A stretch of 10,429 nt of DNA from an uncultured Oligoflexia bacterium (GTDB lineage: Bacteria; Bdellovibrionota; Bacteriovoracia; Bacteriovoracales; Bacteriovoracaceae): contig CATLVA010000023.1 in the NCBI GenBank assembly GCA_950060715.1, positions 1-10,429 of the forward strand. The letters run 5' to 3'. The position numbers and the translations under genes are program-made. Below the pieces are notes generated by a model. The model searched no databases. It was not told the origin of the DNA and saw nothing but the letters and a program-made list of their open reading frames with translations. Below, piece after piece: positions 1 to 7,583 of the stretch (position 1 is its first letter; each line of letters begins with the position of its first letter).

Positions 1-1
1 A

Positions 2-982
2 TCAAAAATTTTGAATTCACTCGAGCTAGATTATCCAAAAGAAAATTTAAAAATTATAGTTGTTAGTGATGGTTCAACTGATGAAACAGACGCGATCGTT
101 TCTAGATATCAAAGTAGAGGAGTTGAACTCATAAGAATTGAGGGACGAGTGGGCAAAACAGAGGCAAGAAATCAGGCTCTGAAAAAAATAGATTCTGAAA
201 TTATAGTCTTTTCTGATGCCACAACTATTTATGAGAAAAATTCCTTGAAAATGTTGGTGCGAAACTTTGCAGATAGAAAAGTCGGAATGGTTGCTGGAAG
301 ATTACAATACATTGTCCCTGCTGGGTCTCATATGGGATTCGGGCAAAAAATATTTTGGAATTACGAAAACGAAATAAAAAAGTGTCAAACAAAACTCGGT
401 ACATTGACCGGCTCTCTTGGTTGTATGACGGCTTTTAGAAAATCTTATTACACAGATTTACCGTCAAATATAATCGAGGATTTCACCGAGCCTCTTATGT
501 TTATTCAAAAAGGCTTTAGAGTCGTTTATGAGCCAGAAGCGCTATGTTTTGAAAAAACTACCCAAAAGGCTAAAGAAGAATTTTCCATGAGAGTACGCGT
601 GATCCGTGGTGGTATGACTGGGTTATCGTATGCGAGAAGAGTCCTAAATCCCTTAACTTATCCTGCTGCTAGTTTTCAGCTTGTGAGTCACAAAATCATT
701 CGTTGGCTCGTGCCGGTTTTTGCTATATTAGCATTTATTTCAAGTGTGATTGATATGTTAATAACTCAAACTGTTTTGAGCCAAATTATATTTGGATTGC
801 AGGTTCTGTTTTACTCATTGACCGCCTTGAGTTTTTTTATGGGGAAATTACAAATTAAAATACCATTTATAAGTCTCTTTCAGTATTTATTCGTAGTCAA
901 TTTGGCAGCACTACATGCCTTGGTCAAATTTTCTACAAGTAAATTAGAAGCGACTTGGGAACCACAGAGGAAGCTAACATGA
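2..982 (+). CDS. Membrane GT2-family glycosyltransferase, 5'-truncated
   Basis: This is a processive or HAS/IcaA-like GT2 enzyme that would add sugars from a nucleotide donor at the cytoplasmic face of the inner membrane. The reading frame is open to the left edge. The first possible start, TTG at 11, falls inside the conserved N-terminal GT-A fold, so the real start lies upstream. Numbering from that TTG, the donor-binding segment VVSDGSTDE is at about 17-25, EARNQA at 51-56, the metal/donor motif FSDATT at 67-72, and the acceptor/base motif IIEDFTEP at 154-161. RVRVIRGG at 194-201 sits where the family has its Q/RxxRW element. Three C-terminal hydrophobic segments follow (about 229-251, 255-278, 284-306), then a TWEPQR tail like that of related synthases. 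The stop overlaps the next gene's start by 4 nt (ATGA), indicating translational coupling. The sugar specificity cannot be read. Family call is confident; the exact role in glycan assembly is inferred from neighbours. Confidence 0.9.
   Translation, partial: SKILNSLELDYPKENLKIIVVSDGSTDETDAIVSRYQSRGVELIRIEGRVGKTEARNQALKKIDSEIIVFSDATTIYEKNSLKMLVRNFADRKVGMVAGRLQYIVPAGSHMGFGQKIFWNYENEIKKCQTKLGTLTGSLGCMTAFRKSYYTDLPSNIIEDFTEPLMFIQKGFRVVYEPEALCFEKTTQKAKEEFSMRVRVIRGGMTGLSYARRVLNPLTYPAASFQLVSHKIIRWLVPVFAILAFISSVIDMLITQTVLSQIIFGLQVLFYSLTALSFFMGKLQIKIPFISLFQYLFVVNLAALHALVKFSTSKLEATWEPQRKLT
966..971 (+). promoter_or_regulatory. Shine-Dalgarno site that fixes the methyltransferase start at 979
   Basis: AGAGGA lies 7 nt upstream of ATG 979. 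The frame is also open from a TTG at 955, but that codon has no such site at a suitable distance. The ATG also forms a 4-nt ATGA overlap with the upstream stop, so 979 is the better start. Confidence 0.65.
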
Positions 983-1791
983 CATCTCTTAACCTAACTG
1001 AAAGACAGCAAAGAGAACGTGACTATTACAACCAGTATGCGAAATTACATACTCCAAGTATTGAGAGTATAGATCTTTCGCCTGTAACAAAAGTGATCGA
1101 AAAAATAGAGCGAAGACCTTGGAACAGCTACTGGGCAATTTATCAATTTGCAATAAACCATTATAGTGAGGGAAAAAGATTACTCGATTTTGGAACTGGT
1201 CCTGGTGAAAATGCACTTCGATTTGCGAAGATAGGGTATGATATTGAGGGATTTGATATTAGTGAACAAAATATTGAAATTGCTAAAGACCTTTTTCATA
1301 AAACCGGACTGAAAGGCGAATTTCAGGTAAGCTTTGCAGAGTATCTTCCCTATGAAGACGACTCTTTTGATCTTATTGTCGGTATTGATATTCTTCATCA
1401 TGTTGATATTTCCCACAGTATTAGAGAATGCTATAGGGTTCTAAAATACGGCGGGAAAGCTTTTTTTAGAGAGCCGGTTGAAGTTCCATTTTTAGATCGC
1501 ATTAGAGAATCTAGTATTGTGAAAAAGTTTTTTCCTAAAAATGCTTCTTTTGATAATCATATCACTGAAGATGAACGAAAATTAAATTGGAAAGATGAAA
1601 GGACTATCCGGTCAGTATTCCCTAAAGTAAAAAAACACTACTATTTTCTTTTTGCCCGATTTGATAAATTTTTTAGAGAAGGCGCTGACCCTAGGCCGTC
1701 TTTTCTAGAAAAGCTAGATTATACAATTATGAAGATGTTTCCTTTCGCAAAACGCCTAGGTGGGACGGTTATATACGAGCTTGAAAAATAA
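979..1791 (+). CDS. Class I SAM-dependent methyltransferase
   Basis: The predicted 270-residue cytosolic protein has a Methyltransf_11-type Rossmann fold. SAM-binding motif I, LLDFGTGPGE, is at about residues 68-77. The end of strand 2 is IEGFDIS (about 92-98), and the post-motif region YLPYEDDSFDLIVGIDILHHV (about 125-145) is split in the usual way by acidic residues and a double histidine. Strand 5, FFREPVEVP, follows the RVLKYGG turn common in this family. The C-terminal third is basic and aromatic and carries no motif I recognise. Position between two glycosyltransferases, with overlaps of 4 nt and 1 nt, suggests it methylates a sugar or lipid-linked glycan, for example to cap or decorate the chain. 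That substrate is inferred; the sequence shows only the methyltransferase fold. ATG 979 is preferred over the longer TTG start at 955 because of its ribosome binding site and the ATGA junction. Confidence 0.9.
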   Translation: MTSLNLTERQQRERDYYNQYAKLHTPSIESIDLSPVTKVIEKIERRPWNSYWAIYQFAINHYSEGKRLLDFGTGPGENALRFAKIGYDIEGFDISEQNIEIAKDLFHKTGLKGEFQVSFAEYLPYEDDSFDLIVGIDILHHVDISHSIRECYRVLKYGGKAFFREPVEVPFLDRIRESSIVKKFFPKNASFDNHITEDERKLNWKDERTIRSVFPKVKKHYYFLFARFDKFFREGADPRPSFLEKLDYTIMKMFPFAKRLGGTVIYELEK

Positions 1792-2984
1792 TGCGCATTC
1801 TATGGGTTACCCCAAAATGGACTTTACCGGCTAATGATGGTGCTAGAGTTGCTACATATCAGCTACTGAAAAATCTAGTGCATAAAGACCTTATTATAGA
1901 CTATTTTTCGATTTCTCATCCTGATGATATCGAAGATGAGAAGGCATTAAGAAAAGAACTGCCTGTAGAGAACGTGTATTGGGTAAAAAGATCTCTTCCC
2001 AAAACTTTGTTGGAAAAAGTCTTTTATTACGGCCTGAGTTTTTTATTTAAGCCGACAATGCCTTTAACTATTGCAAGCTTTAAGTCCTCTGAAATTGAAA
2101 AGACTGTCAAATCAATTCTAAAAAATGAAGAATACGACTATGTCGTCGCAGATGGGCTTCACTGCACTCTTCCGTTTATAAGTTCTAGTGTTCCTATTGT
2201 CTATAGATCGCATAATGTAGAAAGTGATATTTGGAAACGGGCAGGAGTAAAGGCGAAAAATCCTTTGTTGAAGTTATTTTTTACCATTCAGTTTTTCGCT
2301 ATGAAAAATTTTGAAGATAAAGTCGTCAGACACAGTCATCTTGTGTTTCCCATTTCTGATGATGACAAGAAAACCTTTGAGATATCGAATCCAAGTTCAA
2401 CTTATGAAACAATACCAATTGGTATGGACTTTACTAGTACCCCTTGGAAACAATCGAAAATAGAATCTGAATTAAAATTGTTATTTTTAGGGCGGCTAGA
2501 TTGGGGACCAAATAAGGATGGGTTGATTTGGTTTTTAGATAATGTTTGGTCTAAGGTCGAATCCTACAATCATAAACTGGTTATCGCTGGTAGTGGGAAT
2601 AGTGAATGGCTAGAGGCCTATGAGGATTATGATAATATTGAATTTTTGGGATTTGTAGAAGATGTTACTGAGCTTTATACTCAAGTGGACTGCTCCATCG
2701 TTCCTATTTTTTATGGCTCAGGAACGCGCATAAAATTAATCGAGTCAGTCGCTAGAAAGACCCCTTTTATATCAACAGAGATGGGTGCTCTTGGATCATC
2801 GTTAAAAAAGAATATCGATTATATTGGTGCCGAATCCGCTGAAGAATGGCTAAAAGCTATTAATAATTTCTCAACGGAAAAAGCTGATATATACCTAAAA
2901 AATGCTCATGAAATTCTTAAAGAGAAATATGATGAAAAAGCAGTCGCTTCTAAATTACTTCATAAACTTCTATATAAAGACTGA
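1791..2984 (+). CDS. GT4-like glycosyltransferase (GT-B fold)
   Basis: This 397-residue protein is a retaining GT-B glycosyltransferase, probably acting at the cytoplasmic face of the inner membrane. The N-terminal acceptor domain opens with MRILWVTPKW and NDGAR (15-19). The conserved YRSHNVES is at 138-145. The nucleotide-sugar domain starts at FLGRLDWGPN (232-241), continues with IAGSGN (265-270) and FLGFVEDV (285-292), and has the donor motif GSGTRIKLIES at 309-319, the E-x7-E-equivalent region of a subgroup often found in exopolysaccharide clusters. No transmembrane segment is evident. The start overlaps the methyltransferase stop by 1 nt (TAATG), so the genes are likely translated together. 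The 3' end runs 25 nt into the convergent gene on the other strand. Donor and acceptor sugars cannot be predicted. Confidence 0.9.
   Translation: MRILWVTPKWTLPANDGARVATYQLLKNLVHKDLIIDYFSISHPDDIEDEKALRKELPVENVYWVKRSLPKTLLEKVFYYGLSFLFKPTMPLTIASFKSSEIEKTVKSILKNEEYDYVVADGLHCTLPFISSSVPIVYRSHNVESDIWKRAGVKAKNPLLKLFFTIQFFAMKNFEDKVVRHSHLVFPISDDDKKTFEISNPSSTYETIPIGMDFTSTPWKQSKIESELKLLFLGRLDWGPNKDGLIWFLDNVWSKVESYNHKLVIAGSGNSEWLEAYEDYDNIEFLGFVEDVTELYTQVDCSIVPIFYGSGTRIKLIESVARKTPFISTEMGALGSSLKKNIDYIGAESAEEWLKAINNFSTEKADIYLKNAHEILKEKYDEKAVASKLLHKLLYKD
2934..2951 (-). terminator. Possible weak terminator hairpin for the minus-strand operon
   Basis: Reading the minus strand, AGAAGC and GCTTTT can pair around a GACT loop (6 bp including one G-U pair). 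The hairpin begins about 9 nt after the minus-strand stop at 2960 and ends in a short T run. It is short, its T run is partly used in the stem, and it sits inside codons of the opposing gene, so it may be chance. Confidence 0.22.
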
Positions 2985-3988
2985 GTTTTTTCTTTCCAAC
3001 GGTCGATAGAATAATATTCTTTTACTCGATAGGAAATTTGTTCAAACTGCTTTGATAGTTCTATTGGGTTTTCGATAAAATTTTTAATTTTATACTTTGC
3101 ATCCTCAAGGTCTTCTTTTTGAAAAAGAAAATTACTATTCATTAAAAGGTCTGGGAGCCCACCAACATAGCTTGCTAGAATGGGAAGGTTTGCAGCGGCA
3201 GCCTCCAAAGCAATCATTGGAAGTCCTTCCCTTTGGGAGGGGATGATCAAAGCATGGTATTTGGGGAACTCTTTTGATATTTGTGGAACAAAGCCTTTAA
3301 GGAAGACATTCTCTAACGCCTGCTGATTAATAGTGTGTTCCATCGCACCTTTGCCATATAGATGAAAGTCAATTTGAGGAAACTCTTTGGCTAGCTCTAA
3401 TAGAAAGGAGATTCCTTTTTCGGGGGAGAATCTACCTGCGAACATGAATTTAATTTTATCTTTCTCATCATGCATGAATTGATTTTCTCCCTGGTGTTCA
3501 ATGGGAGGGATGAAGTTTTCAATTAAAATTTTATTTGGATGAGGATAGGTATTGTAGATTGCAGTAGATACGCATACGAGTTTTTTCATTTTGCGAAGAC
3601 GTATTTGTTCTACAAACTCCATCATAATCGTTTTAAAGCTGTGTGAGGTGAGTCCATGTTGAGTACCAATTCGTTTCGTCTGTAAAAATGAATTAATGAA
3701 ATTAGCTTTCATGCCATGAGAGTGAACAATTTCGATCTTGGATTTATCTATATATGTTTGAATGTTTTTAATGAGTGGTTTATCAAATCTTTTTTTACTC
3801 TCGAAACAATAAAAAGAAATATTTTTCTCTTTAAGTAGTGTTAAGAATTCTTCACTGTATTGAGGTGCTCTTGTTTCTTTAATGATCAGGACTTCAATAT
3901 CTAGTATATTTGCACTTTCTAGAATTAGTTTTTCTGCACCTCCAAAGGGACCAGGGGAGAAAAGAAAAACGGTTTTAGGATTCAACAA
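2960..3988 (-). CDS. GT4-family glycosyltransferase with TTG start
   Basis: This GT-B glycosyltransferase of about 342 residues is the last gene of the minus-strand glycan operon. The N-terminal glycine-rich loop SPGPFGGAEK is at 11-20. IVHSHGMKANF (87-97) and TQHGL (109-113) are typical acceptor-domain landmarks. FMFAGRFSPEKG (181-192) opens the donor domain, and EGLPMIALE (254-262) is the E-x7-E nucleotide-sugar motif, followed by GGLPDLL. No ATG is available before the glycine-rich loop. The frame is open back to a stop at 4013-4015, and the only sensible starts are adjacent TTG codons at 3988 and 3985, both within range of an AAGG site. The start overlaps the flippase gene by 11-14 nt. 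Its stop overlaps the convergent glycosyltransferase by 25 nt. Membrane-associated sugar transfer to a lipid-linked intermediate is the likely role; the sugar is unknown. Confidence 0.9.
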   Translation of the reverse strand: MLNPKTVFLFSPGPFGGAEKLILESANILDIEVLIIKETRAPQYSEEFLTLLKEKNISFYCFESKKRFDKPLIKNIQTYIDKSKIEIVHSHGMKANFINSFLQTKRIGTQHGLTSHSFKTIMMEFVEQIRLRKMKKLVCVSTAIYNTYPHPNKILIENFIPPIEHQGENQFMHDEKDKIKFMFAGRFSPEKGISFLLELAKEFPQIDFHLYGKGAMEHTINQQALENVFLKGFVPQISKEFPKYHALIIPSQREGLPMIALEAAAANLPILASYVGGLPDLLMNSNFLFQKEDLEDAKYKIKNFIENPIELSKQFEQISYRVKEYYSIDRWKEKTQSLYRSL

Positions 3989-5393
3989 AATAGCCTTTTT
4001 TATAGGGAATAATTAGTGCAATAAAGTATAAGGTAAAAAAGATTGAACCACTAGTGAAAAACCAGATCAAGTTGTTGTCAAATAACTCTCGTGAATACCA
4101 AGAAGAAAGTCCTAAAAGAAGACTTATCATAGTGAAAATAATGAGCTTCTTGAAAGGGAAGATATCTCGAATTCTCCAGCCCATCAGAGAGCAAGAGTAA
4201 ATTATTCCTGCTAATCGATATATGAACTTAAAAAATACTGATGCCGATAAAACCATGACTGCACCAGCCCAATTTGCTGCGATTAATACCGTGATTAAAG
4301 TCAGAGGAGATAAAATTAAACTAATCTTAAAAATCCATTTTGTTTGACCTGTGGCCCTAGGAATAGAGTCGTAAGGTAGGATAAGTGCTAGGTAACTGAG
4401 GCTAAAAATTTTTAAATAAATGCTAGATTCTAAATAGGATTCTGTATAGAGAAGTTCGACTATTGAATCCGAGAATGTAAAAAGTCCTACTGCCGCGGGG
4501 ATCATCAGAAGAGCGGAGTCACTAATTGCTTTTCTGAAATATTGAAGTGCAACAAGAGGTTCTTTTTCAGAATATGTCGAAAGCTTGGGAATGAGGACTT
4601 TAATAATACTCATCTCTAACATGTATAGAGGAGGGATCATTAAGCATCCCATGGTGTAAAAGGCAAACTCGTCTTTTGCAAGGTATTTAGTAAGAACTAT
4701 TTGATCAATTTTATCGACCACAAAACCTAGAAGTCCTGCACCTGCAATTGGGAGGCAATAATTCCAAACACTACTTAAGTATTTTTTCTTTATTTTAAAT
4801 AAAGGGAGTTTTTCTTTAAGTAGTAATGCTCCGGTTAATAGCATTTTAAAGGCTAAGAAAATTAGAAATGCTGTGAAAATGACATTAAGTTTATATCCCG
4901 AAAAAGCAAGTGCTAAGAAAAGGAAGACTTTTATTAATTCCATTAAAACGCCAAAAATACTTCCCCAGGCCACAAAACCTTTGGCTAAAATAAACTCTTT
5001 GTAAAAACCAGATGGCACCCATAAAAAAGCACTTAAAAGGAGTATTTGTGTCGTCGTTATACTAAGTTCGAAAAAACTTGCTATAGGTACGATTAGTGGT
5101 AAACCGATAACTATAATTGCTAGAGAAAGGATGAATGTCAGCTGAAACGCAGCTGTAATATATCTGTCCTGATCTTTTCCTTTTCCTACCCAGTAGTATA
5201 CCGAATGAAGGGGACCACCAGTTAGAAAGAGAAAGGGAAGTAATCCCAGATAGAGAAAAAATATTTTATATATTCCTATATCTTCAGGAGTAAGAATCCT
5301 CGTAAGAATGATAGGAAGAAACATATTGGCGATTGCAGAGACGCTAGAGAGAATGAATATTGGCCAATGTCCTTGCTTGAGCTTTCCTAACAT
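3975..5393 (-). CDS. Wzx-like oligosaccharide flippase (MOP/MATE superfamily)
   Basis: This 472-residue polytopic inner-membrane protein is the right length for a Wzx-type lipid-linked oligosaccharide flippase, with roughly 12 or more hydrophobic segments spread along its length. The N-terminus (about 9-60) shows the family pattern of a first helix followed by ILTRILTPEDIGIYKIFF, the usual loop and start of helix 2. VVDKIDQIVLTKYL at 225-238 matches the charged segment that begins the second half in this superfamily. Such proteins flip undecaprenyl-linked repeat units to the periplasm. ATG 5393 has an AGGA ribosome binding site 6 nt upstream. The gene overlaps the upstream glycosyltransferase by 7 nt and the downstream one by 11-14 nt, so the three form one operon. 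The alternative, a lipid II or other MOP exporter, is less likely between two glycosyltransferases. No Wzy polymerase is seen beside it. Confidence 0.88.
   Translation of the reverse strand: MLGKLKQGHWPIFILSSVSAIANMFLPIILTRILTPEDIGIYKIFFLYLGLLPFLFLTGGPLHSVYYWVGKGKDQDRYITAAFQLTFILSLAIIVIGLPLIVPIASFFELSITTTQILLLSAFLWVPSGFYKEFILAKGFVAWGSIFGVLMELIKVFLFLALAFSGYKLNVIFTAFLIFLAFKMLLTGALLLKEKLPLFKIKKKYLSSVWNYCLPIAGAGLLGFVVDKIDQIVLTKYLAKDEFAFYTMGCLMIPPLYMLEMSIIKVLIPKLSTYSEKEPLVALQYFRKAISDSALLMIPAAVGLFTFSDSIVELLYTESYLESSIYLKIFSLSYLALILPYDSIPRATGQTKWIFKISLILSPLTLITVLIAANWAGAVMVLSASVFFKFIYRLAGIIYSCSLMGWRIRDIFPFKKLIIFTMISLLLGLSSWYSRELFDNNLIWFFTSGSIFFTLYFIALIIPYKKGYFVES
3994..3997 (-). promoter_or_regulatory. 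Ribosome binding site supporting a TTG start
   Basis: On the minus strand AAGG occupies 3997-3994, 5 nt before TTG 3988 and 8 nt before TTG 3985. With no ATG in range, this supports a TTG start inside the end of the flippase gene. Confidence 0.45.
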
Positions 5394-6463
5394 ATAAGTT
5401 CCTGATAAGTTTTTTCAATATCAGAAGACATTTTTTTGATGGAGTATTTTCTGAAAATTAGTTTTTCAAAATTATTAACTATTTCTATGTTTTTTGTTAG
5501 AGACTCAATTCGCTCAAAGGTTAATTCGGAAGTATTTTTAAAAAGTTCGACTGTCTTCAATTCAGTATTAAATTGGCTATGGCCTGGAATATCATAGAGT
5601 AAACAGGGCTTGCGCGCCACTCCAGCTTCTAAAACAGAAATGGGGAGTCCTTCATGAAGCGAATGTGAAATATAGAAATCGCTCAGATTTAGAAGGTCTA
5701 CGATGTCGTCTCTACTGCCCAAAATTTTTATATTGTCGTCTGCTAACTCTTTACATGTTTGGAAGTATTTTTGGTCACCACTAGGTCCCACCAATAGAAG
5801 TGTAATAGGGAGATAGTTAAATTTTTGGATGAGTTCTAGTTGCCCCTTAAGTGGAACAACTCTTGCGACATAAATCCCTATTAGATGGTTGTTCGCTAAA
5901 CCAAGTTTGTCTTTAAGCGTTTTCGCCTCAACTGACGGCGCTGAAGGATTAACATCCGTACCATTTTCTAATAATTTGATTTTCGTATTCTTGGTTAGAA
6001 TTTGATTCGAATAGTAGTCCCTAAATTTGGGACTGACTGTAAATATTGTTGATGCCATTAGGCCAAGAAGGGCTTCATAAATTCTTGTTTTTGGTTGTAA
6101 CTCGATATGCTCCATTCCATGAGTTGTGTGAACAAATTTAAGGGTTCTAAATCTAAACAGACTTTTAAGTTTTAAAAGGCTGAGGTAGATTCCAGGGTTC
6201 AAGTCGTGAGAATGAACAATATCAAATTCCCATGCCATATCCTCAATAATGCTCACAAGGCTCAAATCAAGGCCGTCTTTTTTCTGGTAATTATTGATGA
6301 TTTGAACACCAACATTTCTAAATTTTTCAGTCCAGCGCTGGTCATGGTCATAGACGAATAAGCTAACGTGATGGCCAGAGTTTATCTGCTCTTTACAAAG
6401 CAAAAATAAGACCTGCTCAAGGCCTCCAACTCCTAAAAATTGGCACAAATGTAAAATTCGCAT
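5387..6463 (-). CDS. GT4-family glycosyltransferase, first gene of minus operon
   Basis: This 358-residue GT-B glycosyltransferase begins MRILHLCQFLGVGGLEQ, with the glycine-rich acceptor loop at 11-17. FDIVHSHDLNPG (80-91) and VHTTHGMEH (111-119) are standard N-domain landmarks. LLENGTD (164-170) and YVARVVPLKGQ (198-208) mark the interdomain region and the start of the donor domain. EGLPISVLE (271-279) is the E-x7-E motif, followed by GVARKPCLLYDIPGH. The predicted role is transfer of a sugar from a nucleotide donor to a growing lipid-linked oligosaccharide in the cytoplasm. The ATG at 6463 is the first in-frame start after a stop. Its GAGG stretch is only 1 nt away, closer than usual, so initiation may be weak. 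The stop overlaps the flippase start by 7 nt. The promoter should lie in the divergent region upstream. Confidence 0.9.
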   Translation of the reverse strand: MRILHLCQFLGVGGLEQVLFLLCKEQINSGHHVSLFVYDHDQRWTEKFRNVGVQIINNYQKKDGLDLSLVSIIEDMAWEFDIVHSHDLNPGIYLSLLKLKSLFRFRTLKFVHTTHGMEHIELQPKTRIYEALLGLMASTIFTVSPKFRDYYSNQILTKNTKIKLLENGTDVNPSAPSVEAKTLKDKLGLANNHLIGIYVARVVPLKGQLELIQKFNYLPITLLLVGPSGDQKYFQTCKELADDNIKILGSRDDIVDLLNLSDFYISHSLHEGLPISVLEAGVARKPCLLYDIPGHSQFNTELKTVELFKNTSELTFERIESLTKNIEIVNNFEKLIFRKYSIKKMSSDIEKTYQELIC

Positions 6464-6510
6464 GCCTCAATTTACCATAATTTAGGGAAGAATTTATTTT
6501 GATTTAAAGT

Positions 6511-6516
6511 ATTGTA
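6511..6516 (-). promoter_or_regulatory. Possible -10 element for the minus-strand glycan operon
   Basis: Minus-strand TACAAT matches the sigma-70 -10 consensus at five of six positions and lies about 48 nt before ATG 6463. A poor TTGGGG match sits 16 nt upstream. It is supported mainly by position in the divergent spacer. Confidence 0.3.
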
Positions 6517-6526
6517 AAAAGGTAAT

Positions 6527-6535
6527 GGGAATCCC
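6527..6535. repeat. Short palindrome GGGAATCCC in the divergent promoter region
   Basis: The arms GGGA and TCCC flank one central base, midway between the two divergent genes and upstream of both predicted -10 elements. It could be an operator half-site or chance. A single copy is seen. Confidence 0.25.
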
Positions 6536-6552
6536 CAAAAAATGGTGAAAAA

Positions 6553-6561
6553 TGCTATAAG
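6553..6561 (+). promoter_or_regulatory. Extended -10 promoter for the export lipoprotein gene
   Basis: TGCTATAAG is an extended -10 element (TGn followed by a five-of-six match to TATAAT). It lies 23 nt before ATG 6585, which would give a leader of about 17 nt containing the AAAAGG ribosome binding site at 6572-6577. No good -35 is seen 17 nt upstream, which is tolerated for extended -10 promoters. Confidence 0.4.
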
Positions 6562-6584
6562 AGGAAAAATTAAAAGGTTTTTGG

Positions 6585-7583
6585 ATGAGAATTTTATTTT
6601 TAATAGCTTTAGGACTTTTGACTTCCTGTTCCCAGTTAACTTCTGTCAGTGAGTATAAAACTTATAACTCCGCTCAAGACGAGTTCCGAAAAGCTAAGTC
6701 AAACACAACATTCATTTCAAATTTAAATGAGATACCTAAGTTTAAACAGCTCAAATATAGCATGGCACCAGGGCATCTTTTTTATATAAATCATCCTTCA
6801 GATGAAAAAATAAAAGGCAAATATCGGGCTGACTTTAACGGTGTTCTAGCACTCCCTTACGGTGTTCGAATAGACGTAAAAGGTCTTAGTTTTAAAGAGC
6901 TTCGAGAAAAAGTCTATCAAGCTTATGGGAAGTTTTTTCAGCGTGGCGTAGAAAATATGCAGTTTAAACTTTTATATCGAGATTATTATGTAGAAGTGCG
7001 TGGATATGTGAAAAAGTCTGGACGCTATTTAGTAGCTCAATCTGAAGGGATCGATAAGGTAATCGATAGGGCCGGAGGATTGAATGGTGACCTGAAAGAA
7101 GGTTTTTTCAAAGCTTCTATTAAACAACAAAACGAATCTTATGTGATTAGTTTAAATCAATACTTTCAGAACAATTTCTATTCAAATGCCTTCACATGGA
7201 CGGGAGGAGATTCAATTTTTATTTCTGAACAAGATGAAAATGAGATGGCGGAATCTATCCCTATTGTGACGGTATTAGGAGGAGTCAATTCTCCCGGTAA
7301 GGTTTTGTACAAAGATCAGGCGAGCTTATTTTATTATTTAGGTAAATCTGGTGGAGTAATTTCTAATTTGGCAGTTGATAGAGCGCTAATTATGAGAAAA
7401 ACGAGTGAGGGATTAAAAGAGATTCGCTTTGATATTACTGACGCTAACTCTCTTCCTCATATTGAGGCTCACGATACGATTATTCTGCAAGGTGATAATA
7501 GAAATAGAGGTGACAGAATCTTTGACCGCTCGATTCAGGTTCTTAGTATTTTAACTTCTATTTTACTCATTTTATCAATATGA
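6585..7583 (+). CDS. Wza-type polysaccharide export outer-membrane lipoprotein
   Basis: The 332-residue precursor has a short signal sequence ending in the lipobox LTSC, so Cys15 would be lipidated and the protein sorted to the outer membrane. A Poly_export domain follows at about 57-132, beginning YSMAPGHLFYI and including LPYGVRIDVKGLSFKEL. Two SLBB-like domains come next: about 136-190 (VRGYVKKSGRYLV, IDRAGGL) and about 226-305 (VLGGVNSPGKVLY, LGKSGGV). The last 20 residues are a hydrophobic helix preceded by charged NRNRGDRIFDR. It corresponds in position to the Wza helix that crosses the outer membrane as part of an octameric exit pore. It is somewhat shorter than Wza (about 380 residues). 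No co-polymerase is in the window. An AAAAGG site lies 7 nt before the ATG. Its stop overlaps the phosphopantetheinyl transferase start by 4 nt. Export of capsule or exopolysaccharide is the likely job. Confidence 0.9.
   Translation: MRILFLIALGLLTSCSQLTSVSEYKTYNSAQDEFRKAKSNTTFISNLNEIPKFKQLKYSMAPGHLFYINHPSDEKIKGKYRADFNGVLALPYGVRIDVKGLSFKELREKVYQAYGKFFQRGVENMQFKLLYRDYYVEVRGYVKKSGRYLVAQSEGIDKVIDRAGGLNGDLKEGFFKASIKQQNESYVISLNQYFQNNFYSNAFTWTGGDSIFISEQDENEMAESIPIVTVLGGVNSPGKVLYKDQASLFYYLGKSGGVISNLAVDRALIMRKTSEGLKEIRFDITDANSLPHIEAHDTIILQGDNRNRGDRIFDRSIQVLSILTSILLILSI

Noticed and set aside
955..978. Longer methyltransferase start at TTG 955
   Set aside because: ATG 979 has an AGAGGA site 7 nt upstream and makes a typical ATGA junction. 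The extra eight residues carry nothing of the family.
989..1416. Two short open frames on the minus strand within the methyltransferase gene
   Set aside because: They lie fully opposite a well-supported gene and show no recognisable protein features.
2975..2999. Plus-strand AAAGA...TCTTT pairing with a T run at the end of the first operon
   Set aside because: The arms are five A/T-rich base pairs around a long loop that contains the T run, too weak for a terminator call.
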